NCBI GenBank assembly: GCA_034435675.1
Contig: DAOTWP010000206.1
Location: 1-12,550, forward strand
DNA from: DAOTWP01 sp034435675
GTDB taxonomy: Bacteria > Chloroflexota > Anaerolineae > Aggregatilineales > Phototrophicaceae
DNA length: 12,550 nt
Reading direction: 5' to 3'
The position numbers were made by a program, and so were the translations under genes. Shown piece by piece: positions 5,307-12,550 of this stretch; the stretch's first letter is position 1; every line of letters begins with the position of its first letter. The notes below the pieces were generated by a model, which saw only the letters and a list, made by a program, of their open reading frames with translations, was not told the origin of the DNA and did not search any database.

Positions 5307-6674
5307 ATGAAACGAGGAGTAAAGGCACGGGTCTGTGTCATCGGCGCGGGACCGTCCGGCATTACGGCGATCAAGCATCTGCTGCAAGCCGGGCTGCGGG
5401 ACATCGTCTGTTACGAGCGCGGGGGACAGGTGGGCGGCAACTGGGTCTACACGCCGGACGAGGGGCATTCCAGCGTGTACGAAACGACGCACATCATCAG
5501 TTCCCGGCGCTACTCGCAGTATCACGACTTCCCCATGCCGGACGACTACCCTGATTACCCTTCGCACCAGCAGCTCCTGCGCTATTTTCAGGACTACGCC
5601 CGGCATTTTGGGGTGGAGCCGTTCATTCGCTTCAATACTGAAGTGCGCCATGCCGCATTGCTGCCCGACGAACGCTGGCGGGTGACGCTGGCGGACGGCA
5701 CAGTGCAGGAGTTCGATCACCTGATGGTTGCCAGCGGGCATCACTGGGATCCGCGTATGCCGCAGTACCCCGGCACATTCAGCGGCGAACTGCTGCATTC
5801 ACACACGTTCAAGAACAACCTGCCGTTCCGCAATCAGCGCGTGCTGGTCATCGGCGGTGGCAATTCCGCCTGCGATATTGCGGTGGAAACCGGGCGGGTG
5901 TCGGCATTTACGGCGATTAGCTGGCGGCGCGGCTATTACATTGTGCCCAAGGTGATTCTGGGGCTGCCGCCGGACGTGATTAACGCCAAATTCACGTGGA
6001 TGCCCAGAGCGCTGTACCGCCGCGCCATCTGGCTGACGTGGTGGCTATCCACCGGGGGCAACCGCCGCTACGGGCTGCCCGCCCCGGATCACAGCATCTT
6101 GTCCTCGCACCCGGTGGCGAACAGCGAACTGCTCTACTTCATCAAACATGGGCGCGTGCATTACCGCCCGGAGATCGCCCGCTTTGATGGCAGCACCGTG
6201 CATTTTGTGGACGGGCGCGCCGAGCCGTATGATGTGATTGTCGCCGCCACCGGCTACCGCATCAGCCACCCGTTTTTTGACCGCGTGTTTCTCGATTTCA
6301 GCGAAGGCACGGTGCCACTGTACCTGCGCGTGTTCCATCCCGATCACCCCTCGCTGACGTTCATCGGGCTGGTGCAGCCGCAGGGCTGCATCTGGCCCCT
6401 GTCCGACACGCAGGCGCAGCTTGTGGCAAATTACATCGCCGGGCGTTACGAACTGCCCGCGGACATCCACGCGCGCGTGCAGGCGGATGTGGCGCGCATC
6501 CGGCGGCGCTTCCAGCATGCGGCACGGCACACGATTGAGGTCGAGTATCACCAGCATCAGGACGAGCTGTTCCGCGAACTGCCGCCGGGGGTGCCGCGTG
6601 TGGACATGCGCAAACAGAAGATGCTGGGGCAGCCGGTTGTGTTGGCGGCACCACCCCAGCCGGTAGAAAGCTGA
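5307..6674 (+). CDS. Flavin-containing monooxygenase (FMO family)
   Basis: FMO-type enzymes use FAD and NADPH to oxygenate soft nucleophiles (N or S), and some perform Baeyer-Villiger reactions. The 455 residues contain the FAD site VIGAGPSG (11-18), the conserved GGNWVY (43-48), the fingerprint FSGELLHSHTF (158-168, FxGxxxHxxxF type), the NADPH site VIGGGNSACDIA (181-192) and AATGY (313-317). Length and motif order are those of a complete class B monooxygenase. The start ATG follows AGGGG (5295-5299) by 7 nt. At the position of the active-site Asn of characterised N-oxygenating FMOs (10 residues before the Asp of DFP) there is Ile64. The stop TGA directly abuts the ATG of the acetyltransferase gene, so the two form one transcription unit. 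The fingerprint ends in Phe rather than Trp-Pro/Asp, which argues against a classical Baeyer-Villiger enzyme. Confidence 0.93.
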   Translation: MKRGVKARVCVIGAGPSGITAIKHLLQAGLRDIVCYERGGQVGGNWVYTPDEGHSSVYETTHIISSRRYSQYHDFPMPDDYPDYPSHQQLLRYFQDYARHFGVEPFIRFNTEVRHAALLPDERWRVTLADGTVQEFDHLMVASGHHWDPRMPQYPGTFSGELLHSHTFKNNLPFRNQRVLVIGGGNSACDIAVETGRVSAFTAISWRRGYYIVPKVILGLPPDVINAKFTWMPRALYRRAIWLTWWLSTGGNRRYGLPAPDHSILSSHPVANSELLYFIKHGRVHYRPEIARFDGSTVHFVDGRAEPYDVIVAATGYRISHPFFDRVFLDFSEGTVPLYLRVFHPDHPSLTFIGLVQPQGCIWPLSDTQAQLVANYIAGRYELPADIHARVQADVARIRRRFQHAARHTIEVEYHQHQDELFRELPPGVPRVDMRKQKMLGQPVVLAAPPQPVES

Positions 6675-7628
6675 ATGCTGATGCCGACCTATACGCTGCG
6701 TCCTGCGACTGCTGGCGATTACGAGTCCGCTGCCGCGCTGCTCACGCTGGTACGCCCGGAACAGCCGCTCAGCGCGGACGACCTGCGCCGCGCAGATGCC
6801 ACCCTGCCTGCGCATGTCAGGTTCGGGCGCTGGGTGGTACAGGACAGCGGCGGCGCTCTGCTGGGCGTGGGCTGGCACATTCAGTACGCCGATCTGTACG
6901 ACCCGCTGCGACACTGGATCAGCATTTTCGTGCATCCCGACCACCGCCGCGCCGGCATCGGTACGGCGCTGTTCCGGCAGCTTTATGATGCGCTGGCGGC
7001 ATATCAACCGGTGGCGCTGAAAAGTTATGTGCGCGAAACCCGCCCGGAGGGCATCGCCTTCGCGCAGCATCACAGCTTTCAGGAGGTCAGCCGCCGTTTT
7101 GAAGCTCGCCTGGACCTGACCCGCAGCGATCTGGACACCCTGCTGCCCGCCATGCCTGATTTAGCCAGTGTGCGAATTGTGTCGTTTGCCGAACTGGCAG
7201 ATGACCCGCAGCGTGACGTGCAGTTCCACGCGCTCAACGCGGCGCTTGACCGCGATGTGCCGATTGGCGAACCCGTGACGCCGATGCCGTTTGAGCAGTT
7301 CCAGCAGGCAGTGCTACAAGACCCGGCGTTCGTCGCGGAGGGCACGTTTGTGGCGCTGGACGGCGCGCGCTACGTGGGGCTGAGTACGGTCACGCGCACG
7401 GACAGCGGGCGCGGACTGTATATCGACATGACGGGTGTTCATGCTGACTATCGCGGGCGCGGCATTGCGCTGGCGCTCAAGCTGCGCGGCATTCACTATG
7501 CGCGGCAGCACGGCTATGAGACGATGGTGGTGATGAACGACTCCGGTAACGCGCCGATGCTGCGGGTGAACGAACAGCTCGGCTACGTGCGGCAGGCGGC
7601 GATCCTCAAAATGGAACGAGCGTATTAG
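6675..7628 (+). CDS. Tandem GNAT-domain N-acetyltransferase
   Basis: The protein has 317 residues with two GNAT folds in a row, the layout of mycothiol synthase MshD and many uncharacterised acyltransferases. The N-terminal domain (about 5-147) carries the acetyl-CoA loop in IFVHPDHRRAGIGTAL (84-99), with R/QxxGxG as RRAGIG. The C-terminal domain (about 165-314) carries TGVHADYRGRGIALALK (253-269) and NDSGNAPMLRVNEQLGY (288-304), the usual Asn-containing last helix and LGY/F motif. Both CoA loops look intact, so either or both domains could be active. The ATG at 6675 abuts the upstream monooxygenase stop; an in-frame ATG at 6681 is also possible, and neither has a strong ribosome binding site, suggesting translational coupling. 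The acyl acceptor is unknown. It is unlikely to be mycothiol synthase proper, since no other mycothiol gene is nearby. Confidence 0.9.
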   Translation: MLMPTYTLRPATAGDYESAAALLTLVRPEQPLSADDLRRADATLPAHVRFGRWVVQDSGGALLGVGWHIQYADLYDPLRHWISIFVHPDHRRAGIGTALFRQLYDALAAYQPVALKSYVRETRPEGIAFAQHHSFQEVSRRFEARLDLTRSDLDTLLPAMPDLASVRIVSFAELADDPQRDVQFHALNAALDRDVPIGEPVTPMPFEQFQQAVLQDPAFVAEGTFVALDGARYVGLSTVTRTDSGRGLYIDMTGVHADYRGRGIALALKLRGIHYARQHGYETMVVMNDSGNAPMLRVNEQLGYVRQAAILKMERAY

Positions 7629-7788
7629 GGGGAAGGAGCAAGGGCAAAGGGGTGTAAAATGTGCTCTGCTCCTGAACATGACACGCCTGATCTGGTTTGA
7701 CAAGCATGCGTTGACCTTCGGGGTAAGGTTCTGCCCGACCTGCATGCGAGAGACGAATTCTGTTCCCTTTCGCCTTTATCCTGTTCCC
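7628..7788. repeat. Intergenic segment bounded by imperfect inverted repeats
   Basis: A purine-rich stretch at 7628-7652 and a pyrimidine-rich stretch at 7764-7788 are imperfect inverted repeats (17 of 25 positions match without gaps), enclosing about 110 bp. Inside are GCATGC at 7704-7709 and 7742-7747 and a small hairpin ACCTT/AAGGT (7714-7718, 7725-7729). The composition is low-complexity, so the match could partly be chance. No reading frame or transposase is present; a MITE-like or leader structure is possible. Confidence 0.35.
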
Positions 7789-7791
7789 TTT
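7760..7791 (+). repeat. 11-bp direct repeat with 21-bp period
   Basis: CTGTTCCCTTT occurs at 7760-7770 and again at 7781-7791, two helical turns apart, ending 24 nt before the start of the second MDR gene. It would be transcribed in that gene's leader if the promoter lies upstream. It may be a two-site regulatory element or simply part of the pyrimidine-rich inverted-repeat arm. Confidence 0.5.
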
Positions 7792-7815
7792 TAACGGTTT
7801 GAAAAAGGATTGTTT

Positions 7816-8817
7816 ATGACTTTTCCCAGCATCGCCCACAAACTGACCGCCACCCGCGAAAGCCGCATCCTGCGTGAAGCCGTTGACATTCTGGAAGCAC
7901 CCGTCAAGCCGCCGGACGCGGGCGAAATTGTCATCCGCACCCGTTACGCCGGGGTCAACGCTGCCGACTACCTGATGGCGATTGGCGAATATATCAGCCG
8001 CACGCCGCGCCCGTTCGACCTGGGCGGCGAGTCTGTCGGGGAAGTGGTCGCGGTGGGCAGCGCTGTCACCGGCTACAAACCCGGCGATACCGTCATGGCG
8101 CTGGGCGGCGGCTTCTGCGAATATCAGACGCTTGCCGCGCATCTGGTCATCCCCGTGCCAGAGGCAACGCCAGAGATTGTCAGCCTGGGCGTGGGTGGGC
8201 TGACCGCCTCGATTGCGCTGGATGTTGTGGGTGAGATGCAGGCGGGCGAGACAGTGCTGGTCACAGCGGCGGCGGGCGGCACGGGCACATTCGCCGTGCA
8301 GTTGGCAAAGCTGGCGGGCTGCCGCGTGATCGGCACATGCAGCAGCGACGACAAAGCCGACCTGCTGCGCAGCATTGGCTGTGACCGCCCGGTGAATTAC
8401 AAGCGTGAAGACCTGAAAACCGTGCTGAAAACCGAGTTCCCCAAAGGTGTGGATGTCGTTTTTGAGGGCGTCGGCGGGGAAATGTTCGATATCGCCCTGT
8501 CGCGGCTGGCCGTGCGCGGGCGGCTGCTGGTGATCGGCGCGATCAGCGAATACCAGACGGGACCGCAGGCAGTGACCGGGCTGCGCATCGGCTACCAGTT
8601 GATTGGCAAGTCGGCATCGGTGCGCGGCTTCTGGCTGATGCACTATTTCCGTTCGCACGGGGTGGCGCACCTGCAAAAACTGCTGGAGCTGCTGCACGCG
8701 GGCAAGCTCGACCCGCAGGTAGACCCGGCGGTGTTTCGCGGGGTGGCGGGCGCGCTGGACGCCATCGAATATCTGTATACGGGCAAGAATCAGGGCAAGG
8801 TTGTCGTCGCGCTGTGA
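7816..8817 (+). CDS. Zinc-free MDR oxidoreductase (ZADH2/PTGR3-like), paralogue 2
   Basis: The protein has 333 residues, the same length as the paralogue at 4177-5178. It follows the mammalian ZADH2/prostaglandin reductase 3 pattern closely: TAAAGGTGTFAVQLAK (150-165), VIGTCSSDDK (171-180), IGCDRPVNYKREDL (187-200), GVDVVFEGVGG (211-221), KSASVRGFWLMHY (265-277) and YTGKNQGKVVV (321-331). The intact GGTG loop and the Ser/Lys-containing loop predict NADPH use. Members of the family reduce the double bond of alpha,beta-unsaturated ketones. ATG 7816 is chosen over a TTG at 7810 because AAGGA (7805-7809) stands 6 nt upstream. It has its own 187-bp upstream gap, so it may be transcribed separately from the monooxygenase pair. 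The physiological substrate cannot be read from sequence. Confidence 0.93.
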   Translation: MTFPSIAHKLTATRESRILREAVDILEAPVKPPDAGEIVIRTRYAGVNAADYLMAIGEYISRTPRPFDLGGESVGEVVAVGSAVTGYKPGDTVMALGGGFCEYQTLAAHLVIPVPEATPEIVSLGVGGLTASIALDVVGEMQAGETVLVTAAAGGTGTFAVQLAKLAGCRVIGTCSSDDKADLLRSIGCDRPVNYKREDLKTVLKTEFPKGVDVVFEGVGGEMFDIALSRLAVRGRLLVIGAISEYQTGPQAVTGLRIGYQLIGKSASVRGFWLMHYFRSHGVAHLQKLLELLHAGKLDPQVDPAVFRGVAGALDAIEYLYTGKNQGKVVVAL

Positions 8818-8929
8818 GCGCCTGCCAAAGACGAGGGTGACGCATGCGATGCTCCGCCACGCAGCAGTGCCTGGATTGCGCACACACGCCCGGCGTCGAG
8901 CGCTTCTGGTTTAATCTGCGGGCATCTCG

Positions 8930-8938
8930 TGTTATCAT
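8930..8938 (+). promoter_or_regulatory. Candidate extended -10 promoter for the methyltransferase gene
   Basis: TG at 8930-8931 and TATCAT at 8933-8938 form an extended -10 element. The -35 region, 17 nt upstream (8910-8915), is weak (TTTAAT), which is common when the TG extension is present. The start point would be near 8945, leaving a leader of about 115 nt before the ATG at 9061. Confidence 0.4.
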
Positions 8939-8952
8939 CCCGTGGCAATAAC

Positions 8953-8960
8953 GTGATCAC
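8953..8960. promoter_or_regulatory. Small palindrome GTGATCAC, possible operator
   Basis: A perfect 8-bp palindrome lies just downstream of the predicted start point of the methyltransferase transcript. It is flanked by AAC and A-GTT, which extend the symmetry with one unpaired base. That position would suit a repressor site, but eight bases of symmetry can arise by chance and no regulator gene is nearby. Confidence 0.2.
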
Positions 8961-9060
8961 AGTTGGCATTTTCGCCACGCGCCGCGTTGCCCGCACTGCT
9001 GTGCATGCCGCGTTGTATGCGCTGCCGTGCATCTGAGTTCTGATTTTGCGGAGATGTTCC

Positions 9061-9867
9061 ATGACTACTGAGTCATCCGAATCGCCCCAATTGACCCCCT
9101 CAACCCGCCGCTTTTCCAGCCGCGTGCCGTACTATCACCGCTACCGCCCGCGCTACCCGCGCGCGCTGCTGGACATGCTGGCGGCAGAGATTGGGCTGAC
9201 TGCGCAGTGGGTTATTGCCGACATTGGCAGCGGCACGGGCATTTCGTCAGAACTGTTCCTGCAATACGGCTGCACGGTTTATGGCGTGGAACCCAACGAT
9301 GAGATGCGCGCGGTGGCGGAGGACGTGCTGCGCAGTTACCCGCGCTTCCGCAGCGTCAGTGGGCAGGCGGAGGAGACGACACTGCCGGATATGTGTGTTG
9401 ATCTGGTCATCGCCGGGCAGGCATTCCACTGGTTCCAGCCGGACGCCACCCGCGCCGAGTTCTCGCGCATCCTCAAGGTGCAGGGACTGGTCTGCCTGTT
9501 CTGGAATGTGCGCGAACTGACAAGCTCCCCGTTTACGGCGGCATTCGAGGCGCTGGTGCGCGACTTCAGCACCGATTACGGGCATGTGACCGAAAAGCGC
9601 ATTACCCGCCCCGAAGACGGCGAACAGCTTACGCTGAAGCAGTTCTTTGACAACGGTGAATTTGAGAAGCGCGCATTCCCCAACGCCCAGGTTTTTGACT
9701 TTGAAGGGCTGAAAGGGCGGGCGCTGTCGGCGTCGTATGTCCCGCTGGAAGATGACCCGCGTTTCCCCGCAATGCTGGAGCGGCTGCACGCGATTTTTGA
9801 GCAGCACCAGCAGGACGGACAGGTGCGCATGGATTACACCACCGAATTGTTCTGGGGCAGGATGTAG
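9061..9867 (+). CDS. Class I SAM-dependent methyltransferase
   Basis: The protein has 268 residues. Motif I is ADIGSGTGISSE (53-64), followed by GVEPNDEMR (75-83) with the acidic residue that binds the SAM ribose, then GQAEETTLPDMCVDLVIAGQ (101-120) and AFHWF (121-125). This is the Methyltransf_11/25-like layout. The N terminus RFSSRVPYYHRYRPRYP and the C-terminal MDYTTELFWGRM match a common bacterial group of small-molecule methyltransferases that I cannot tie to one substrate. ATG 9061 is preferred over an in-frame TTG at 9046 because GGAGA (9050-9054) stands 6 nt upstream. A 243-bp gap with a candidate promoter precedes it. Its TAG stop directly abuts the ATG of the large membrane protein gene, so the two are probably cotranscribed. 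Confidence 0.9.
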   Translation: MTTESSESPQLTPSTRRFSSRVPYYHRYRPRYPRALLDMLAAEIGLTAQWVIADIGSGTGISSELFLQYGCTVYGVEPNDEMRAVAEDVLRSYPRFRSVSGQAEETTLPDMCVDLVIAGQAFHWFQPDATRAEFSRILKVQGLVCLFWNVRELTSSPFTAAFEALVRDFSTDYGHVTEKRITRPEDGEQLTLKQFFDNGEFEKRAFPNAQVFDFEGLKGRALSASYVPLEDDPRFPAMLERLHAIFEQHQQDGQVRMDYTTELFWGRM

Positions 9868-12550
9868 ATGCACCGGCTGCGCGCTGCCAGGGGCGGGGCA
9901 GGTGTGCCGCTGGCGCTGGTGGGGCTGTCGCTGCTGGCGCACCTGCTGCGTTTTCCGCTGCTGCATGGCACAGTGCTGGCGCTGCTGCTGGCAGTGCTGG
10001 GGCAGGTGCTGCTGTCCGGCGGGCTGCTGGCGCGGGCGCTGCGGCTGCACGGCTCTAGCGGCGCGGGGCACCCGGTGGCACAGTACGCGCTGGCGCTGGC
10101 GGGCGGTATCGCGCTGACGACCTGTTTGGGCGCGGCGGCGCGGCTGCTGGGGCTGCCGGTGTGGGTGTATCTGCTGGCGCTGCACGCGGTCATGGCGCTG
10201 CTGGCGCTGGCGGGTCTCCGTAGCGATGCATCATATCGCGCCTCTGCACCCCCGGATGCACCCCTCAACCCGCAGCAGGCACAGGCGGCAACCCCTGATC
10301 TGTTGCCCGCTTCCCAAAGCGGCAGACTCGCGGCGCTGCTGCTTGCCGCCTGCTGCCTGCTGGTGCTGGTCACGGCGACTGCCCGCAGCCAGATTCGCGT
10401 GCGCGGCTATGAAGACCAGACCGAGTTCATCAGTCAGGTCAACTGGCTGGCGAACGACCCTGATGATCCGTTTGTACTGTCGCGGCGGCTGGGTGTGTAC
10501 CTCAACGGCACGGCAGATGTGCGCTTTGCCAGCGACGGCTGGACGTATACCCATGCCGCGTGGGTCTGGGCAAGCGGCGTCCCGGCGGCAGACCTGTACT
10601 GGACATGGCTTGCGCCGCTGTTCGCCTGGCAGGTGCCCCTGGCGGTTTTTGCGCTGGCGTGGGCAGGCACACAGCGCCAGGGTACCGCGCTGCTCAGTGC
10701 AGGCATGGTCACTGCTGCCGGGCTGCTGACGCTGGATAGTCTGGTGTATCACCCAACGACGCTGGCATTCGGGCAGTTCGCGCTGCTGCAAATGAACACC
10801 GTGCGCACCTTTTCGCTGGGGCTGGTGCTGCCGCTGGGGCTGTTTGCCGCGCTGCTGTACCTGCGCGCACCCGGTGGACAGCGGCTGGCGTTCGTCGCGC
10901 TGGTCGGGCTGGCGCTGGCGCTGCTGCATCCGCTGCAAGTCGCCATCTTTCAGGTCAGCGTCGGCGCGACACTCCTGCTGTGGTGGCTGGTGCAGCCCCG
11001 CGCACGGCTGCGTCCGGCGCTGCTGCTGCTGGCGCTGCTGGTCGCGCTGCTGGCGCTGCCGCTGGTGCAGTTAAGCGGCATTGAGGCGCTGCATACCGCC
11101 GGGCGTGCCCCTGCTGGACAGGTCACTGAACCGGTGCCTGAGCAGGACACGCCGGAGCCTCCTGCTACCACCCTCCCCGCGCCGGACTTGCTGGCGGTCA
11201 GCGTGCCGCTGCTGGGCGACACCTATAGCGCCCGCCCGGACGCCGTGTTCTATCACCCGGTCGTCATTCTCGCTGTTTTGTGTGGGCTGGCACTGCTGGC
11301 GGCGCTGCTGGTTACCCCATCACTGCGGTCAAATCCGGCTGTTCTGCTGGTGGCTGGCAGCACGGCGGCGGCGCTGGCGTTGTTGTTCCTGCCGGGGCTG
11401 GTCGCGCTGGCGGGGGCGTTTGTCCAGCCGCGCTACGTGACGCGCTGGGTCTTTGCGCTGCCTGTGCCGCTGGCGCTGGCGCTCGGTACGGAGGCGCTGC
11501 TGGGGCTTGTGGCACGCCTGCGCACGACCGGCGCAGCACGCCGTCAGGCACGCCCGGCGCTGCCGGTGATGGTCGTGCTGCTGCTCGGCTGCGCGCTGCT
11601 GCTGCTCGACCCGCTGGACGGCATTCCCGCCAGCGCCCGTGACCAGATTGCCGCCAGCAATGCCATGCAGGCAGTGCGCGATTTACAGCCGTTTGACGCC
11701 GCGCTGCTTGACGCACTGGCTGAAGTGCTGCCCGCAGACCGGCGCAGCCTGATTCTCGCGCCGGTGGGCACGGACAGCCTGATTATCGAGAGCCTGCCGC
11801 GCACGTTCATTACCGGCGGGCGCGAACAGCTCAACAGCGTGACCTACCCGGCGATGGAGCGCTTTTTTACGCGCAGCACACCCGCTGCCCCCTGGCTGGA
11901 TGCAGCGGACATGGCATTTCTGGCGCAGTACGGCATTACGCACATTGTCGCCGCTGCCGATGACACGCGCACACCGCAGTTATTGTTACAGCCAGAGCGC
12001 TTTACGCTGCTGGTGTCGCCGGCGGGCTTTTACGTTTTCGCCGTGCGTGATACGGCGGCAGTCCCTGCTGATGCCGTCTTTGCTGGGATGAACACCCTCT
12101 ACGCCGCGCAGCAGAGTCCCCGCTGGCAGAGTCCCGACAGCTTCGCGCTGGCACGTTCCGGCGCGGCAGACTGGCAGACATTTGCGCAGCAGCAAGCAGA
12201 CGACGACGCGCTGGTGCTGTATGCGCGGGCGTTTGGCGCGCTGCTGGCGGGCGATGATCTCGCCGCGCTGCCGCTGTGGCTGGCGCTGCACGAGGAGTAC
12301 CCCGGCGTGGCGCTGTTCACCGATGCGGCAGCGTTGACCCTGCGCGAAATGGGACGCGCGGACGAGGCGGTTGGTCTGCTGCTGGCGGCGCTGGACCGCG
12401 CAGACCCGGCGGCGCGGGTGCTGGCGGCGCGCAGGCTGCTGACCGAGCCGTTCTTCTATCTGCTGGATGACCCGGCGCTGGCGCGTGTGCTGGCAGTGGT
12501 TGAAACGCATCCGGTCATCTGGGGGCAGTTGGCGGTGTTTGACCGCGAAC
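9868..12550 (+). CDS. Large polytopic membrane protein, GT-C-like, 3' end outside the window
   Basis: Translation from ATG 9868 runs 894 codons to the window edge without a stop. AGGA at 9859-9862, inside the end of the methyltransferase gene, is a plausible ribosome binding site, and the start abuts that gene's stop. I count about 13-14 hydrophobic spans: near 12-31, 34-56, 72-92, 96-117, 153-171, 246-267, 273-292, 315-334, 340-374 (one or two), 380-399, 463-487, 491-514, 530-551 and 562-578. Two large non-membrane loops occur: 172-245, with a SDGWTYTHAAWVWASG segment, and 402-460, which is Pro-rich. From about 580 on the chain is soluble; 632-730 (SLPRTFITGG, QYGITHIVAA, SPAGFYVFAV) resembles the extracytoplasmic domains of large envelope GT-C/YfhO-like proteins, and 790-890 is Ala/Leu-rich and TPR-like. 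A glycosyltransferase or envelope-polymer role is inferred from topology only; no catalytic residue is proven. Confidence 0.88.
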   Translation, partial: MHRLRAARGGAGVPLALVGLSLLAHLLRFPLLHGTVLALLLAVLGQVLLSGGLLARALRLHGSSGAGHPVAQYALALAGGIALTTCLGAAARLLGLPVWVYLLALHAVMALLALAGLRSDASYRASAPPDAPLNPQQAQAATPDLLPASQSGRLAALLLAACCLLVLVTATARSQIRVRGYEDQTEFISQVNWLANDPDDPFVLSRRLGVYLNGTADVRFASDGWTYTHAAWVWASGVPAADLYWTWLAPLFAWQVPLAVFALAWAGTQRQGTALLSAGMVTAAGLLTLDSLVYHPTTLAFGQFALLQMNTVRTFSLGLVLPLGLFAALLYLRAPGGQRLAFVALVGLALALLHPLQVAIFQVSVGATLLLWWLVQPRARLRPALLLLALLVALLALPLVQLSGIEALHTAGRAPAGQVTEPVPEQDTPEPPATTLPAPDLLAVSVPLLGDTYSARPDAVFYHPVVILAVLCGLALLAALLVTPSLRSNPAVLLVAGSTAAALALLFLPGLVALAGAFVQPRYVTRWVFALPVPLALALGTEALLGLVARLRTTGAARRQARPALPVMVVLLLGCALLLLDPLDGIPASARDQIAASNAMQAVRDLQPFDAALLDALAEVLPADRRSLILAPVGTDSLIIESLPRTFITGGREQLNSVTYPAMERFFTRSTPAAPWLDAADMAFLAQYGITHIVAAADDTRTPQLLLQPERFTLLVSPAGFYVFAVRDTAAVPADAVFAGMNTLYAAQQSPRWQSPDSFALARSGAADWQTFAQQQADDDALVLYARAFGALLAGDDLAALPLWLALHEEYPGVALFTDAAALTLREMGRADEAVGLLLAALDRADPAARVLAARRLLTEPFFYLLDDPALARVLAVVETHPVIWGQLAVFDRE

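Noticed and set aside
5307..6674. Classical Baeyer-Villiger monooxygenase
   Set aside because: The fingerprint is FxGxxxHxxxF, the FMO form, not the FxGxxxHxxxW(P/D) form.
6045..7073. Antisense open frame of 342 codons across the FMO/GNAT junction
   Set aside because: It spans two clear genes on the other strand and has shadow-type composition.
6675..7628. Mycothiol synthase MshD
   Set aside because: The double-GNAT layout is shared by many acyltransferases; there are no other mycothiol genes and no diagnostic residues I can confirm.
7606..8883. Long antisense open frame (about 425 codons) opposite the second MDR gene
   Set aside because: It overlaps a well-supported gene along its length, has His/Arg/Gln-rich composition typical of the reverse strand of GC-rich genes, and shows no domain.

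Overview
This is a GC-rich, densely packed bacterial chromosomal segment. Nine protein genes can be supported: eight on the + strand and one (1837-2421) on the - strand. The gene mix, the TATAAT/TATCAT -10 boxes and the scattered GTAGGGG-type palindromes would fit a Chloroflexota (Anaerolineae-like) genome. That assignment is an inference from general resemblance; there is no rRNA or marker gene to confirm it.

Layout. Positions 1-1587 hold the 3' part of a long helical protein of unknown function that is open at the left edge. A convergent gap with a REP-like hairpin separates it from a - strand cupin of the dTDP-4-dehydrorhamnose 3,5-epimerase (RmlC) family. The 349-bp gap upstream of the cupin gene holds a 62-bp tandem duplication whose unit is itself hairpin-forming, a 12-bp minisatellite and a second REP-like palindrome. 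Then come two uncharacterised membrane proteins (2771-3574 and 3605-4180). The second appears to be transcribed leaderless from a TATAAT box 7 nt before its ATG, and it overlaps by 4 nt a zinc-free MDR oxidoreductase gene (4177-5178). After a perfect 26-bp palindrome follow a flavin-containing monooxygenase (5307-6674), an immediately adjacent double-GNAT acetyltransferase (6675-7628), a second paralogous MDR oxidoreductase (7816-8817), a SAM-dependent methyltransferase (9061-9867) and, directly abutting it, a very large polytopic membrane protein (9868 to beyond the right edge) that stays open for 894 codons.

How the genes may work together. The centre (4177-9867) is a run of small-molecule enzymes: two ZADH2/PTGR3-like NAD(P)H-dependent reductases flanking an FMO and a GNAT, followed by a methyltransferase. 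Oxidation, reduction, acyl transfer and methylation genes side by side would suit detoxification or tailoring of a small molecule, but no substrate can be read from the sequence and no scaffold-building enzyme is visible. The RmlC-like gene and the large GT-C-like membrane protein hint at envelope polysaccharide or glycolipid work at the two ends, without a complete pathway.

I see no rRNA, tRNA, CRISPR array, transposase, integrase or recognisable defence system. I did not find a clear-cut new biological system. The most informative oddities are the diverged MDR pair, the hairpin tandem repeat, the leaderless promoter and the REP-like palindromes.
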